NCBI RefSeq assembly: GCF_013410355.1
Contig: NZ_JACCFI010000001.1
Coordinates: forward strand, 2,604,001 to 2,668,000
Direction of reading: 5' to 3'
DNA from: Agromyces hippuratus
Lineage (GTDB): Bacteria > Actinomycetota > Actinomycetes > Actinomycetales > Microbacteriaceae
Length of the DNA stretch: 64,000 nt
The position numbers were made by a program, and so were the translations under genes. The notes beneath the pieces were generated by a model, which worked only from the letters and a program-made list of their open reading frames with translations, made no database searches and was not told the DNA's origin. The number at the start of each line of letters is the position of its first letter. Positions within the stretch are counted from its first letter, which is position 1. This document shows, in pieces, positions 8,263-17,118 of the stretch.

Positions 8263-9829
8263 GGTCGGCTCCAGTCTTGCCTGCCGCGAACATCGCGAGC
8301 ATGCGTCGGGTCACGGCGAAACCGCCGAAGATGTTGATGCTGGCCAGCAGCACGGCGACGGTGGCGATGATCTGCACGGCGAGCACGTCGCTCGTGATCT
8401 GCACCATGGCACCGACGATGATGATGCCCGAGATCGCGTTCGTCACGCTCATGAGCGGCGTGTGCAGCGCGTGCGCCACCTTGCCGATCACGTAGAAGCC
8501 GACGACGACCGCGAGCACGAGCACCGTGAAGTGCTGCGGCAACGGGGGCGGCGCGATCGCGTTCACCAGGAAGAGCGCCGCGATGCCGATCGCCACGAGC
8601 AGGACCCGCTTCACGGGCGACATCGGCCGCTTCGGTTCCGGTGCGGCTGCGGCATCCGTCGTGCCGGTCGCTGCCGAAGCGGATGCCGCGGCCGCCGGCG
8701 CCGCTGAAACCTGCACAGGGGGTGGCGGCCACGTGACGGTGCCGTCTCTCGCGACGGTGACCGATCGCTGCACGACGTCGTCGAAGTCGAGCACGAGCTC
8801 GCCGTCCTTCGCCGGGGTCAGGAGCTTCACGAGGTTCACGACGTTCGTGCCGTAGAGCTGCGACGCCTGCGTGGGCAGGCGCGAGGCGAGGTCGGTGTAG
8901 CCGAGGATCACGACGCCGTTCGGCGTGACGATGCGCTCGCCCGCGACGGAGCCCTCGACGTTGCCGCCCATGCCCGCCGCCATGTCGACGATGACGCTGC
9001 CCGACTTCATGCTCGCGACGTCGGCCGCGGTGATGAGTCGTGGCGCAGCGCGGCCCGGGATGAGCGCCGTCGTGATGATGATGTCGACGTCGGCCGCCTG
9101 CTCCGAGTAGATCTCGGCAGCGCGCCGGTCGTAGTCCTCGCTCGTCGCCTTGGCGTAGCCGTCGGTCGACTGCTCGACCTCGACCTCGACCTTCAGGTAC
9201 TCGCCGCCGATCGACTTCACCTGGTCGGCGACCTCGGGCCGCGGGTCGGTGGCGCGCACGATCGCGCCGAGGCTCGACGCAGCGCCGATCGCGGCGAGAC
9301 CGGCGACACCGGCGCCCGCGACGAGCACCTTGGCGGGCGGCACCTTGCCGGCCGCGGTCACCTGGCCCGTGAAGAACCGGCCGAACTCGTGCGCCGCCTC
9401 GACGACGGCGCGGTATCCCGCGATGTTCGCCATCGAGCTCAGCACGTCCATCGACTGCGCACGCGAGATGCGCGGCACGGCGTCCATCGCGAGTGCGGTG
9501 ACGCCGCGAGCGGCGAGCGCCGCGAGCAGCTCGGGCTTGAACGCCGGCGCCAGCAGCGCGATGAGCGTGGCACCCGGCGACAGCTGTGCGATCTCGGCCT
9601 CGGTCGGGGCGTTCACCTTCAGCACGAGGTCGCTTGCGAACGCGGCGGTGCCGTCGACGAGCTCGGCTCCCGCCGCGACGTACGCGTCATCGGGGAATGC
9701 CGACCGCGCTCCGGCTCCGGCCTCGACCACGACGTCGTAGCCGAGGGCGATCAACTGCTTCACGGTCGCCGGCGTGGCGGCGACGCGGGTCTCGGGTCCC
9801 TGTTCGGTGACGACCCCGATGCGCGTCAT
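8255..9829 (-). CDS. pntA: NAD(P)(+) transhydrogenase, alpha subunit (single-chain)
   Basis: A 524-residue protein combining the NAD(H)-binding dI domain (residues 1 to about 380; GAGVAGLAAIGAASSLGA Rossmann motif, RPEVADQVKSIGGEYL) with a C-terminal membrane segment of about four helices after an Ala-rich linker (about 385-420). This is the fused E. coli-like PntA, not the split PntAA/PntAB form. ATG 9829 is preferred to the upstream ATG 9856 because GAGGAG stands at the proper distance and MTRIGVV matches the family start. Four copies of a short repeat lie directly upstream. Confidence 0.94.
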   Translation of the reverse strand: MTRIGVVTEQGPETRVAATPATVKQLIALGYDVVVEAGAGARSAFPDDAYVAAGAELVDGTAAFASDLVLKVNAPTEAEIAQLSPGATLIALLAPAFKPELLAALAARGVTALAMDAVPRISRAQSMDVLSSMANIAGYRAVVEAAHEFGRFFTGQVTAAGKVPPAKVLVAGAGVAGLAAIGAASSLGAIVRATDPRPEVADQVKSIGGEYLKVEVEVEQSTDGYAKATSEDYDRRAAEIYSEQAADVDIIITTALIPGRAAPRLITAADVASMKSGSVIVDMAAGMGGNVEGSVAGERIVTPNGVVILGYTDLASRLPTQASQLYGTNVVNLVKLLTPAKDGELVLDFDDVVQRSVTVARDGTVTWPPPPVQVSAAPAAAASASAATGTTDAAAAPEPKRPMSPVKRVLLVAIGIAALFLVNAIAPPPLPQHFTVLVLAVVVGFYVIGKVAHALHTPLMSVTNAISGIIIVGAMVQITSDVLAVQIIATVAVLLASINIFGGFAVTRRMLAMFAAGKTGADRG

Positions 9830-9852
9830 GCGGTACTCCTCATTCGTCTTCT

Positions 9853-9943
9853 CCATCGAAGCGATGCTCGTCGTTCGTCTTCACCATCGAAGTCGCGCAC
9901 CTCGTTCGTTTCTCCATCGAAGCGTTCGGCTTCACCATCGAAG
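9853..9943. repeat. Four-copy short direct repeat upstream of pntA
   Basis: The core CCATCGAAG, preceded by TTCT or TTCA, occurs four times at 9853, 9884, 9914 and 9935 (spacings 31, 30 and 21 bases), partly with a shared CGTTCGT flank. On the pntA strand each reads CTTCGATGG(A/T)GAA, so each also contains an ATG. It may be a regulator-binding array or a remnant of repeated duplication of the start region. Confidence 0.7.
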
Positions 9944-10136
9944 CGGCCGCTCGGTGGCGACGCGCTCGCTCAGCGTAGAACGCGAGTGGCGATGATCGGG
10001 AGGAATTCGCCCGAATCGGAGGCGAAGGAACTGCGGTTCTTTCGCGCGGCGGAAATCCGCATGTCCGATGATCGATCGAGGCGTTCTAGTATCGGACGAG
10101 GACCGCGCCGTCGAGCGGCGGCAGGAAGGCAGGGCG

Positions 10137-10850
10137 ATGGTCACCGACGACGCCACCCGGGCCGGGTCGCAGACGCTGAGCCGCGGCATCCGGATTCTCG
10201 AGGTCCTGGCCGACGCCGACCGCGCGCTCTCGATCGACGAGGTCGCGGCAGCGCTCGGCGTGCACCGCTCCGTCGCCTATCGGCTCGTGCGCACGCTCGA
10301 GCACCACGGCCTCGTCACGCGCGACGCGGCCGGGCGCCTCACTCTCGGCACCGGGCTCGCCGCCCTCGCCTCGGGTGTCGCCCGCGACCTGCAGCACCTC
10401 GCGCTGCCCGAACTCAATGCGGTCGCCAACGAGCTCGGCATGACCTGCCTGCTGGCGGTGCTCGTCGACGCCGAAGAGGCGGTCACGCTCGTGAGCGCCT
10501 CGCCGCGGCAGTCGGTCGCGGTCGTGTCGTACCGGCCGGGCCACCGGCATCCGATCACGCGCGGCGGGCCCGGCAAGGCGATCCTGCTGAGCCTGCCCGA
10601 GAGCGCCTGGCCGGCCGAAGTGCCCAGCGGCCTGCGCGACGAGATCGCCGAGAGCCGTCGCCGCGGCTACGCCCTCAGCCACGACGAGGTCGTGCCGTCG
10701 CTCGCGTCGGTCGCGGTGCCCCTCATGCTGCCGGGGCAGCCGCCGGCGTCGATCGCGGTGATCCACGTGTCGTTCTCGCAGCCCGAGTCGGAGATCGCCG
10801 AGCGTCTGCGGCTCGCGGCCGAGGCGGTCACGCGCGCCTACGGCGCCTGA
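10137..10850 (+). CDS. IclR-family transcriptional regulator
   Basis: A 237-residue regulator. Residues 17-65 form the IclR winged HTH (RGIRILEVL, SIDEVAAALGVHRSVAYRLVRTLEHHGLV), and about 80-235 is the effector-binding IclR domain, with GGPGKAILLSLPE and the RGYALSHDE segment of the ligand loop. IclR proteins often control aromatic or carbohydrate catabolism, and the gene converges on a ring-hydroxylating monooxygenase with 18 bases between stops. ATG 10137 follows GAAGGCAGGG; the longer in-frame start at 10068 lacks such a site. Confidence 0.88.
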   Translation: MVTDDATRAGSQTLSRGIRILEVLADADRALSIDEVAAALGVHRSVAYRLVRTLEHHGLVTRDAAGRLTLGTGLAALASGVARDLQHLALPELNAVANELGMTCLLAVLVDAEEAVTLVSASPRQSVAVVSYRPGHRHPITRGGPGKAILLSLPESAWPAEVPSGLRDEIAESRRRGYALSHDEVVPSLASVAVPLMLPGQPPASIAVIHVSFSQPESEIAERLRLAAEAVTRAYGA

Positions 10851-10868
10851 CCGCCCGTTCGCGAACGC

Positions 10869-12776
10869 TCACCGCGCGAGCATCTGCCCCGCGAAGAACT
10901 CGCCGAGTTCGGCGGTCGCCGACAGCGGCAGCACCTGCGCGACGTACCCGTCGGGTCGCACCACGACGACCGCGCCGTCGCGCGAGATGCCGCGCTCCTC
11001 GAAGATGTCGGTCGGGCACCAGAAACTCGGTGCCGCGGCGAAGACCTTCTCCCAGTCCATCAGGCCGAGCGGCCCGGTCTTCGGACGGAACACCTCGGGG
11101 GCGCGGGTGATGTCGATCGCCTCATGCGGCTGCTGGTAGATCACCTTGACGTCGAACACGGCGTCGACGTCGGCGCCGTCCGGCGTGAACCGCGCGATCG
11201 GCGCGTCGGGCGACGACATCCATTCAGCCCACTCGGTCAGAGCGGATGCCTCGCCCGCACCGGGCGCGTCGGCGAAGGCGTAGACGCGCCAACGGCCGTC
11301 CGCCTTGGCGTGGTGCCCGAGGTGCACGACGTTGCCGTCGCAGACGAACGACACCTGCGACGACTTGAAGCGCTTGCCGATCGGGAATCCGGTCGCGAGC
11401 TCCTGGTGCTCGGCGTCGCCCGTGATCATCGACGGCCCGTACTGCGTCATGAAGCCCGACGGGAACTCGGCGGTGCCGAGATAGAAGGTCGCGAGCTCCT
11501 GCGGGTCGGAGATCTCCTCGGGCTTGCGCGCCATGAGCGACGACCACTCGCGGTCGAAGTCGATGAGCTGCTGGGCGACGGGCTGCCGCTCGGCCGAGTA
11601 GGTCGAGAGCAGCGACTCGGGCGCGAGCCCCGACACCACCGAGCCGAGCTTCCAGCCGAGGTTGAAGCCGTCCTGCATCGACACGTTCATGCCCTGGCCG
11701 GCTTTCGCGCTGTGCGTGTGGCACGCGTCACCGGTGAGGAACACGCGGGGCGAGGCATCCGAATCATCACTCGAACGGTCGTCGAAGTGGTCGGTGACCC
11801 GGTGCCCGACCTCGTACACGCTGAACCAGGCGACGTCGCGCACGTCGAGCGTGTACGGGTGCAGGATGTCGTTGGCCTTCGCGATGATCGCCTCGATGGG
11901 CGTCTTCCGCACCTCGTGGTTGTCGTCTCGAGCGACCTCGCCGAGGTCGATGTACATGCGGCTGAGGTAGCCGCCTTCGCGGGGGATGTGCAGGATGTTG
12001 CCCGCGACCGAGTTGATCGCGCACTTGGTGCGCCAATCCGGGAAGTCGGTGTTGACCACCACGTCCATCACGCCCCAGGCGTGCGCCGAGATGTCGCCGA
12101 GGTGCTTGCGCCCGATGGCCTCGCGCACGGCGCTGCGAGCGCCGTCGCACCCGGCGACGTACTTGGCGCGCACGGTGCGCTCTTCGCCGGCGCGCTCGCC
12201 CGCGACGTGGCGCAGGCGCACCTCGACGGGGTAGTCGCCCGCCTCAGGGGTGCCGGCCTCGTGCACGGTGAGTCCCGTGAACTCGACGCCGTAGTCGGGT
12301 GCGATGCGCCCTGGGCCGTGGGCGGCGGCTTCGGCGAAGTAGTCGAGCACGCGCGCCTGGTTCACGATCAGGTGCGGGAACTCGCTGATCTTGTAGCCGT
12401 AGTCTTCGGTGCGCGACGTGCGGATGATGTTCTGCGGCGCCTCGGGGTCGGGCCCCCAGAAGTTCATGTAGCCGATGTTGTAGGCCTCGGCGGTGATGCG
12501 CTCGGCGAAGCCGAACAGCTGGAAGGTCTCGACGCTGCGCGGCTGGATGCCGTCGGCCTGGCCGAGCACGAGGCGGCCGTCACGACGCTCGACGATGCGC
12601 GTGACGACGTCGGGGTACTGCGAGAGCTGCGCCGCGAGCAGCATGCCGGCCGGGCCCGATCCGACGATCAGCACGTCGATCTCGTCGGGCAGCTCCGCGG
12701 GACGGTCGATACCGACGCCTGCCGCGGGCTGCACTCGCGGGTCACCGGACACGTAACCGGAGTGGTGGAACTGCAC
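10869..12776 (-). CDS. FAD-dependent aromatic monooxygenase, 3-hydroxybenzoate 4-monooxygenase-like
   Basis: A 635-residue flavoprotein hydroxylase of the phenol 2-monooxygenase/MobA class. The FAD dinucleotide-binding motif VGSGPAG is at 38-44, GDACHTHSAKAGQGMN (about 344-359) is the second FAD motif with the family's His-Ser-Ala signature, and the last 190 residues form the thioredoxin-like C-terminal domain typical of this class. It would use NAD(P)H and O2 to ortho-hydroxylate a phenolic acid. The 3-hydroxybenzoate preference is inferred from the N-terminus (MQFHHSGYVSGDPR) and length. The IclR gene alongside fits aromatic catabolism. A palindrome lies at the promoter. Confidence 0.85.
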   Translation of the reverse strand: MQFHHSGYVSGDPRVQPAAGVGIDRPAELPDEIDVLIVGSGPAGMLLAAQLSQYPDVVTRIVERRDGRLVLGQADGIQPRSVETFQLFGFAERITAEAYNIGYMNFWGPDPEAPQNIIRTSRTEDYGYKISEFPHLIVNQARVLDYFAEAAAHGPGRIAPDYGVEFTGLTVHEAGTPEAGDYPVEVRLRHVAGERAGEERTVRAKYVAGCDGARSAVREAIGRKHLGDISAHAWGVMDVVVNTDFPDWRTKCAINSVAGNILHIPREGGYLSRMYIDLGEVARDDNHEVRKTPIEAIIAKANDILHPYTLDVRDVAWFSVYEVGHRVTDHFDDRSSDDSDASPRVFLTGDACHTHSAKAGQGMNVSMQDGFNLGWKLGSVVSGLAPESLLSTYSAERQPVAQQLIDFDREWSSLMARKPEEISDPQELATFYLGTAEFPSGFMTQYGPSMITGDAEHQELATGFPIGKRFKSSQVSFVCDGNVVHLGHHAKADGRWRVYAFADAPGAGEASALTEWAEWMSSPDAPIARFTPDGADVDAVFDVKVIYQQPHEAIDITRAPEVFRPKTGPLGLMDWEKVFAAAPSFWCPTDIFEERGISRDGAVVVVRPDGYVAQVLPLSATAELGEFFAGQMLAR

Positions 12777-12840
12777 AGCTTCTCCTCACTGCTCTGTGGG
12801 CACGTCTCGGTGGGCCGTGGGCCGGCACCTCTCGTGTTCG

Positions 12841-12860
12841 ATAATAGAATGCATCATTCT
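12841..12860 (-). promoter_or_regulatory. Promoter and palindromic operator of the monooxygenase gene
   Basis: AGAATG-CAT-CATTCT (12846-12860) is an inverted repeat of 6-base arms around 3 bases, directly upstream of a TATTAT -10-like box on the minus strand (12841-12846). The AT-rich block stands out in GC-rich surroundings. A repressor bound here would cover the promoter spacer. Which regulator binds is unknown; the neighbouring IclR protein is a candidate. Confidence 0.5.
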
Positions 12861-12961
12861 CATATCGCGCAGTCAGTGTAAGCCTGCGGACGCGCGTCCG
12901 CCAAGTCCTCGACGAAGCGCCGCCGCAGCAGGCCGAACTCGGCCGAAGCTAGGCTTCGAGC

Positions 12962-13423
12962 GTGACCCAGCCCAACGTGCGCCCGAAGATCGTCATCACC
13001 AGCGTCGACTCGGCGCCGGGCGATCTCATGGCGCAGCTGCCCGTTCATGCCGAGCTGGTGCGGATCCTGCCCGGCTCCGATCGACCCGACTACACCCTCG
13101 CCATCGCGAAGAAGCCGATCCACTTCCACACCACCGTGGCGGCACTCGAGCAGGCCGGCGTCGACCCGGGCGCGGCCGACCCGCAGATGATCCGCGTGCA
13201 CGACGACGGCTCGGCAGACCTCGTCGTCTTCGGGCTGGTGCTGTGCGCCCGTACGGCGGGCGAGACGATCCACCTCGCTATGGAGGACTTCCCGGTGAAC
13301 ATCGCCTACATCATCGACAACACGCAACTGGGCGACACTTCGGTGGACTTCTCCAAGAGCTACTTCGCCGCGATCGGCTTCGTCAGCATGGATGCATCCG
13401 GCTCACCCGTCTCACCCGCATAG
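12962..13423 (+). CDS. Hypothetical protein, unrecognised family
   Basis: A 153-residue protein with no signal peptide or membrane helix and an alternating alpha/beta composition; I do not recognise the family. It starts at GTG 12962, and a TAGGCT -10-like box ends 6 bases before it, so the transcript is probably leaderless. It has a central HFHTTVAALEQAG segment and a C-terminal half rich in hydrophobic strands (LVVFGLVLCA, VNIAYIID). Its last 64 bases overlap the end of the convergent DedA gene, an unusual antisense overlap that could let the two interfere. Confidence 0.6.
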   Translation: MTQPNVRPKIVITSVDSAPGDLMAQLPVHAELVRILPGSDRPDYTLAIAKKPIHFHTTVAALEQAGVDPGAADPQMIRVHDDGSADLVVFGLVLCARTAGETIHLAMEDFPVNIAYIIDNTQLGDTSVDFSKSYFAAIGFVSMDASGSPVSPA

Positions 13424-14058
13424 CGCCGAGACACCGACGAGGGGCTCGCTGCCGCAGCATCTGCGCGTCGCCGGCGCGCCGCGGCGACGCGGTCGATCAC
13501 CAGTCCGATCACGAGGGCGAAGACGACGCCGATCACGGCGCTGAGCAACGGCTTGCCCTCGAGCCACTGACCGGCCAGGATTCCGATGCACGCGCTGTAG
13601 ACGGCCCAGGTCACGCCGGCGACGGCGCTGATGGGAAGGAAGCGGCGCCAGGGGTAGTGCAGCGCACCGGCCGACATGTTGACGACGACGCGGCCGACCG
13701 GGATGTACCTGGCGCCGAGGATGACCGGGGTGCCGCGGTGCACGAGCGCGCGCTGCGCTCGAACGAAGGCCGCGGAGACTCGCGGACCTCGCATCCAGCG
13801 GAACCGCGTGGTGCCGACGGCACTGCCGATCGCGTAGGCGATGTTGTCGCCGATCGTCGCACCGATCGCGGCGACGAGGCACAGCAGCAGGACGGTGGCG
13901 GGGTCGGCAGCGGATGCCGCGACAGCGGCGGCGGCCACGAGCACCATCTCGCTCGGGATGGGTGGGAAGAAGCCGTCGATGACGGCCGTCGCGAACATGA
14001 TGAGGAGCAGCCAGGGCGAGGCCGCGGCGTGCAGGATGAAGTCGTTGAGAACGTCCAC
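13360..14058 (-). CDS. DedA-family membrane protein
   Basis: A 232-residue DedA/SNARE-associated-domain protein with about five membrane segments. The conserved features are present: the re-entrant PPIPSE region (about residues 32-37), and GARYIPVGRVVVNMSAGALHYPWRRF at about 114-139 (the family's F/Y-x-R-x2-P-x-R-x3-P region, with GR replacing the usual second R). DedA proteins help flip undecaprenyl-phosphate or other lipids. The GTG at 14058 has a GAGAGG nearly abutting it, so the exact start is uncertain. The C-terminal tail (190-232) is basic. Confidence 0.85.
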   Translation of the reverse strand: MDVLNDFILHAAASPWLLLIMFATAVIDGFFPPIPSEMVLVAAAAVAASAADPATVLLLCLVAAIGATIGDNIAYAIGSAVGTTRFRWMRGPRVSAAFVRAQRALVHRGTPVILGARYIPVGRVVVNMSAGALHYPWRRFLPISAVAGVTWAVYSACIGILAGQWLEGKPLLSAVIGVVFALVIGLVIDRVAAARRRRADAAAASPSSVSRRYAGETGEPDASMLTKPIAAK

Positions 14059-14195
14059 CTCTCGACGCTACGAAGGCCATCGTCGTCGGCGCGTCCCTCG
14101 GCGGTATCGCCCGCGTAGTACTTCGGAGTGATCTCGACGGGTCGCGGGTAGCCGCGTCGTACGGTGCCTCGATGCGTCGTACGGTGCCTCGATGC

Positions 14196-14627
14196 TCAGT
14201 CGAGCTGGATCGCGGTCAGCGGCGAACCCGTGTCCACGTACAGCCTCCCGTCCGGGACGAGTGCTGAGCGGATGTTGGCCAGGGCGGGGGCGTACAACTG
14301 CGGGTGGCGGCCGTCGAGCGCACCGACGCGGCAGGCGAACGCGAGATCGAAGAGCGGAGTGCCGGGCTCCAACTCGAAATCCTCGACCGATGCGCACATC
14401 GTCGAGAGCCGGCCGGCGTCGATCTCCTCCCGGCAGTTCGCGCGGGCGCGCCGGATGCCCGTGTCGGAGCGGTCCAGCACGAGCACATGCCCCTGCGGCC
14501 CGACGCGCGCTGCGACCTCGCGCGCGGCGGCGCCGGGCGCACCGCCGATCTCCAGCACGCGCATGCCGGGTTCGAGGGGCAACGCATCGACCACGCGGCG
14601 CAACCGGGGCGAGAGCTCGCTCGTCAT
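14196..14627 (-). CDS. SAM-dependent methyltransferase, class I
   Basis: A 143-residue methyltransferase. Motif I is VLEIGGAPGAAAREVA (about 23-38), followed by VLVLDRSD (motif II acidic residue) and a short C-terminal half; it is smaller than usual (150-250), lacking a substrate-recognition cap. The substrate is unknown. ATG 14627 overlaps the stop of the DJ-1/PfpI gene (ATGA) and follows GAGGAGG, so it is translationally coupled with it. Confidence 0.78.
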   Translation of the reverse strand: MTSELSPRLRRVVDALPLEPGMRVLEIGGAPGAAAREVAARVGPQGHVLVLDRSDTGIRRARANCREEIDAGRLSTMCASVEDFELEPGTPLFDLAFACRVGALDGRHPQLYAPALANIRSALVPDGRLYVDTGSPLTAIQLD

Positions 14628-15928
14628 CGTGTCCTCCTCGTCGCACGCCTGCGGCCGCGCAGGAGCGCGAACACGCCGAGCACGATGAGCACGCCGACGA
14701 GGGCGAGCGCGAGCGGCCGGAACGTCTCCGCCCACGGCCAAGCCGGGCCTTCGAGCGTCAGGTCGTCCACGGGGTACTCAAGCACTTTCGCCGTCCACTG
14801 CGCGGTTGCCACGTCGGTCGTTCGCGCGAGGTCCAGCAGCACCGCGTCGAAGGCGAAGCCTTCCTGATGGTGCGGGTACTGCACCGGGTCCATCCCCGGG
14901 AGGGCGTCGTGGTCGGTCGTGCCCGGAACGACCAGACGATCGAGTCCGGTCCCTGTGTCGGCGCGCGGCACGAACGTGAGTCCATGGCGAGAACGTACCG
15001 GGCCGGCGCCCACGGCGACAGTGTCGACTGCCAGCGACTGCCCGTAGGTGTCGAACACCGAGGCGAGCTCGATCTCGCCGACCCCGTCGGTGAGTTGGAC
15101 CCCGATCCGCGGGCGATCCCAGCCGAACGCGGTGTTGAACGCGACCACGGCGTCGGATGTCGCGAGCTCCGCCTGCTCCATCGGCGCCGCGCCGTCGGGG
15201 TCGAAATGCGGCCACTCGATCGCGCGGGCCGCGTCAGCCGCGGCATCCGCACCGATGAGTCGATCGACCACGTGCAGGGTGCCATCGATGCCCGACAGGA
15301 TGCCGGCGGTGCTGACGACGTCGCCGTCGTCGACGTACCGCGTGCCGCGTTCCCAGTCGACGGCGGGATACGTGCCTTCCCAGTCGTCGAGGCGCAGCCA
15401 GTGCGCGGTCGCCCGGTGGCCGTCGAGCAGCCCTGCCGAGGCGACCACGGCGGCACCGTTGCAGATGCTGAGGAGCAGCGCACCGCCGTTCGCCTGGGTC
15501 TCGAGCCAGTCGGTGACGGGCCTCGTCGTCGGCCGCCCGACATCCGGCATGGCGGGCACCACCACGAGGTCTGCAGCCCCGCCCATCTCGTCGAGGTCGT
15601 CGAAGGTGAGGTCGGGCACGAGGTCGAGCCCACCGGTCAGCGGCACCGGGTGCGTATCGGATGCCACGGTGTACACGTTGAACGCCCCGGTCGTGGCGAG
15701 GATCTCGTATGGGGCGAGCGTGTCGGACACGACCGCGCCGTTGTCGCCGACGACGACGACCGCAGTGGGCTTGGCCGGGTCGTGTTCGACCGGCGCGGGC
15801 GGCGGGACGGCGCCGTCGGCTCGCGGTTCGTTCAGGGCGAGCGCGCCGAAGACGGCCGGGGTGCCGAGCGCCGCGGGGAGCGCCACTGCGGCGAGCACGA
15901 GCACGATGACTCGGAGGAATGCACGCAT
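14624..15928 (-). CDS. Membrane-anchored tandem DJ-1/PfpI (GATase1-like) protein
   Basis: A 434-residue protein with an N-terminal membrane helix or signal anchor (3-30), an extracytoplasmic body, and a C-terminal helix (about 405-423) followed by an Arg-rich tail that would stay inside. The body holds a DJ-1/PfpI domain (about 50-220) whose nucleophile elbow reads LLLSICNGAAVV, with the reactive-type Cys, and a second shorter DJ-1-like segment (about 268-375) without an obvious Cys. The family includes AraC-type sensors, proteases and glyoxalases; activity here is unknown. ATG 15928 was chosen; an in-frame GTG at 15940 is possible. The operon also has a membrane protein and a methyltransferase. 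Confidence 0.8.
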   Translation of the reverse strand: MRAFLRVIVLVLAAVALPAALGTPAVFGALALNEPRADGAVPPPAPVEHDPAKPTAVVVVGDNGAVVSDTLAPYEILATTGAFNVYTVASDTHPVPLTGGLDLVPDLTFDDLDEMGGAADLVVVPAMPDVGRPTTRPVTDWLETQANGGALLLSICNGAAVVASAGLLDGHRATAHWLRLDDWEGTYPAVDWERGTRYVDDGDVVSTAGILSGIDGTLHVVDRLIGADAAADAARAIEWPHFDPDGAAPMEQAELATSDAVVAFNTAFGWDRPRIGVQLTDGVGEIELASVFDTYGQSLAVDTVAVGAGPVRSRHGLTFVPRADTGTGLDRLVVPGTTDHDALPGMDPVQYPHHQEGFAFDAVLLDLARTTDVATAQWTAKVLEYPVDDLTLEGPAWPWAETFRPLALALVGVLIVLGVFALLRGRRRATRRTR

Positions 15929-15933
15929 GACGT

Positions 15934-16329
15934 TCACCACCCGTACTCGTGCCGGCGGCGCAGCATCGCGATCAGCATGGCCGGCAGCATCAGCACGTGG
16001 CCGGCCGTCATGAGCGCCATGGCCGACAGCGCTCCCACCCAGTGGAACGGGAGCAGCACCAGGAACGGCAGGTACATGGCGGCGACCATCTCACCGATGG
16101 CCGGCAGCCCGTGCCCGCGGATCCGCATCCACACGGCCATGCCGATCGACATGTCGGTGGCCATCACCAGAACCTGCGCGGTCGGGTTCTCGCTGAGCCC
16201 CGGCCACGCCCATGCCCAGACCGGGCCCAGCACGACCATGCCCAGCACCATGGCGATCACCATCTCGAGCCCGTGCAGCGCGAACCGCCACACCGACGGT
16301 CGTCGTCGGGTCGTCGTTTCGTGGTTCAT
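15934..16329 (-). CDS. Four-helix membrane protein of unknown function
   Basis: A 131-residue protein with four hydrophobic segments (about 18-41, 52-67, 78-97 and 100-123) and very short loops, Met-rich helices and a His-containing first helix. I do not recognise a family. Its stop is five bases from the start of the DJ-1/PfpI gene, so the three genes 16329-14196 are one operon. The DesK-like two-component genes lie directly upstream in the same direction. Confidence 0.65.
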   Translation of the reverse strand: MNHETTTRRRPSVWRFALHGLEMVIAMVLGMVVLGPVWAWAWPGLSENPTAQVLVMATDMSIGMAVWMRIRGHGLPAIGEMVAAMYLPFLVLLPFHWVGALSAMALMTAGHVLMLPAMLIAMLRRRHEYGW

Positions 16330-16422
16330 CTCGACTCCTCTCGGAATTCCAGCGTTCGGATACCGGAATCCTCCGAGAGTCGGAGCCGTGCGTCAGGTGC
16401 AGAAGGTCACGCCTCGGGTCAC

Positions 16423-16456
16423 GTTCGGTGTGTGACCCCGTTCGGTGTGCGACCCC
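16423..16456. repeat. 17-bp tandem duplication
   Basis: GTTCGGTGTGTGACCCC and GTTCGGTGTGCGACCCC stand head to tail with one mismatch, in the gap between the response-regulator gene and the membrane-protein operon it may control. Confidence 0.7.
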
Positions 16457-16479
16457 GGCCGACCGCACCGGTGGAGGCG

Positions 16480-17118
16480 TCAGAGGATGCCGACGTCGCG
16501 CGCACGGAGGGCCGCCTGCGTGCGATCGCGCACCTCGAGTTTCGCCAGCACGCTGGTGACGAGGTTCTTCACCGTGCCCTCGGCCAGGAACAGGGCACGG
16601 GCGATCTCGCGGTTGCTGCGACCCTCGGCGAGCAACCGCACCACCTCGACCTCTCGCCCGGTCAGCGGATGCTCCGGTGCCGGTGCCTCCTGCGGCAGCT
16701 GCGCCACCCGCGCGACGACCTTCGCGGCCACCGATGGCTGGAGCACGGATTCGCCCCGATCGGCTGCGCCGAGAGCTTCGACGAGCTTCTCCGAGGTGAC
16801 GTCCTTGAGGAGGTATCCGACGGCACCGGCCCGCAGCGCGGCGAAGACGTCGTCGTCGTCGTCGAAGGTCGTCAGCGCGAGCACCCGTACCTCGGGTTGC
16901 TCGGTGCGGAGGCGTGCGGTGGCGGCGATGCCGTCGAGCACCGGCATCCGGAGGTCCATGAGCACGACGTCGGGATGCAGCAGGCTGCTGCGCAGCACCG
17001 CCTCCTCGCCGTTGCCGGCCTCGCCGACGACCTCGATTCCCTGCTGCACCTCGAGCAAGGTCGTGAGCGCCTCGCGGAACAACGCCTGGTCGTCGGCGAC
17101 GAGCACTCGGATCGTCAT
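16480..17118 (-). CDS. Response regulator, NarL/LuxR family
   Basis: A 212-residue two-domain regulator. The receiver domain spans 1-120 with acidic pocket D9-D10, phospho-acceptor D55 (VVLMDLRMP) and a conserved Lys at about 105 (YLLKD). The LuxR-type HTH occupies about 148-210 (LTGREVEVVRLLAEGRSNREIARAL). Its start overlaps the kinase stop (ATGA), so the pair is cotranslated and surely works together. The operon downstream is a plausible target. Confidence 0.92.
   Translation of the reverse strand: MTIRVLVADDQALFREALTTLLEVQQGIEVVGEAGNGEEAVLRSSLLHPDVVLMDLRMPVLDGIAATARLRTEQPEVRVLALTTFDDDDDVFAALRAGAVGYLLKDVTSEKLVEALGAADRGESVLQPSVAAKVVARVAQLPQEAPAPEHPLTGREVEVVRLLAEGRSNREIARALFLAEGTVKNLVTSVLAKLEVRDRTQAALRARDVGIL

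Noticed and set aside
10857..10866. Palindrome GTTCGCGAAC between the IclR and monooxygenase stops
   Set aside because: A 10-base palindrome without loop in an 18-base gap; neither a convincing terminator nor an operator.
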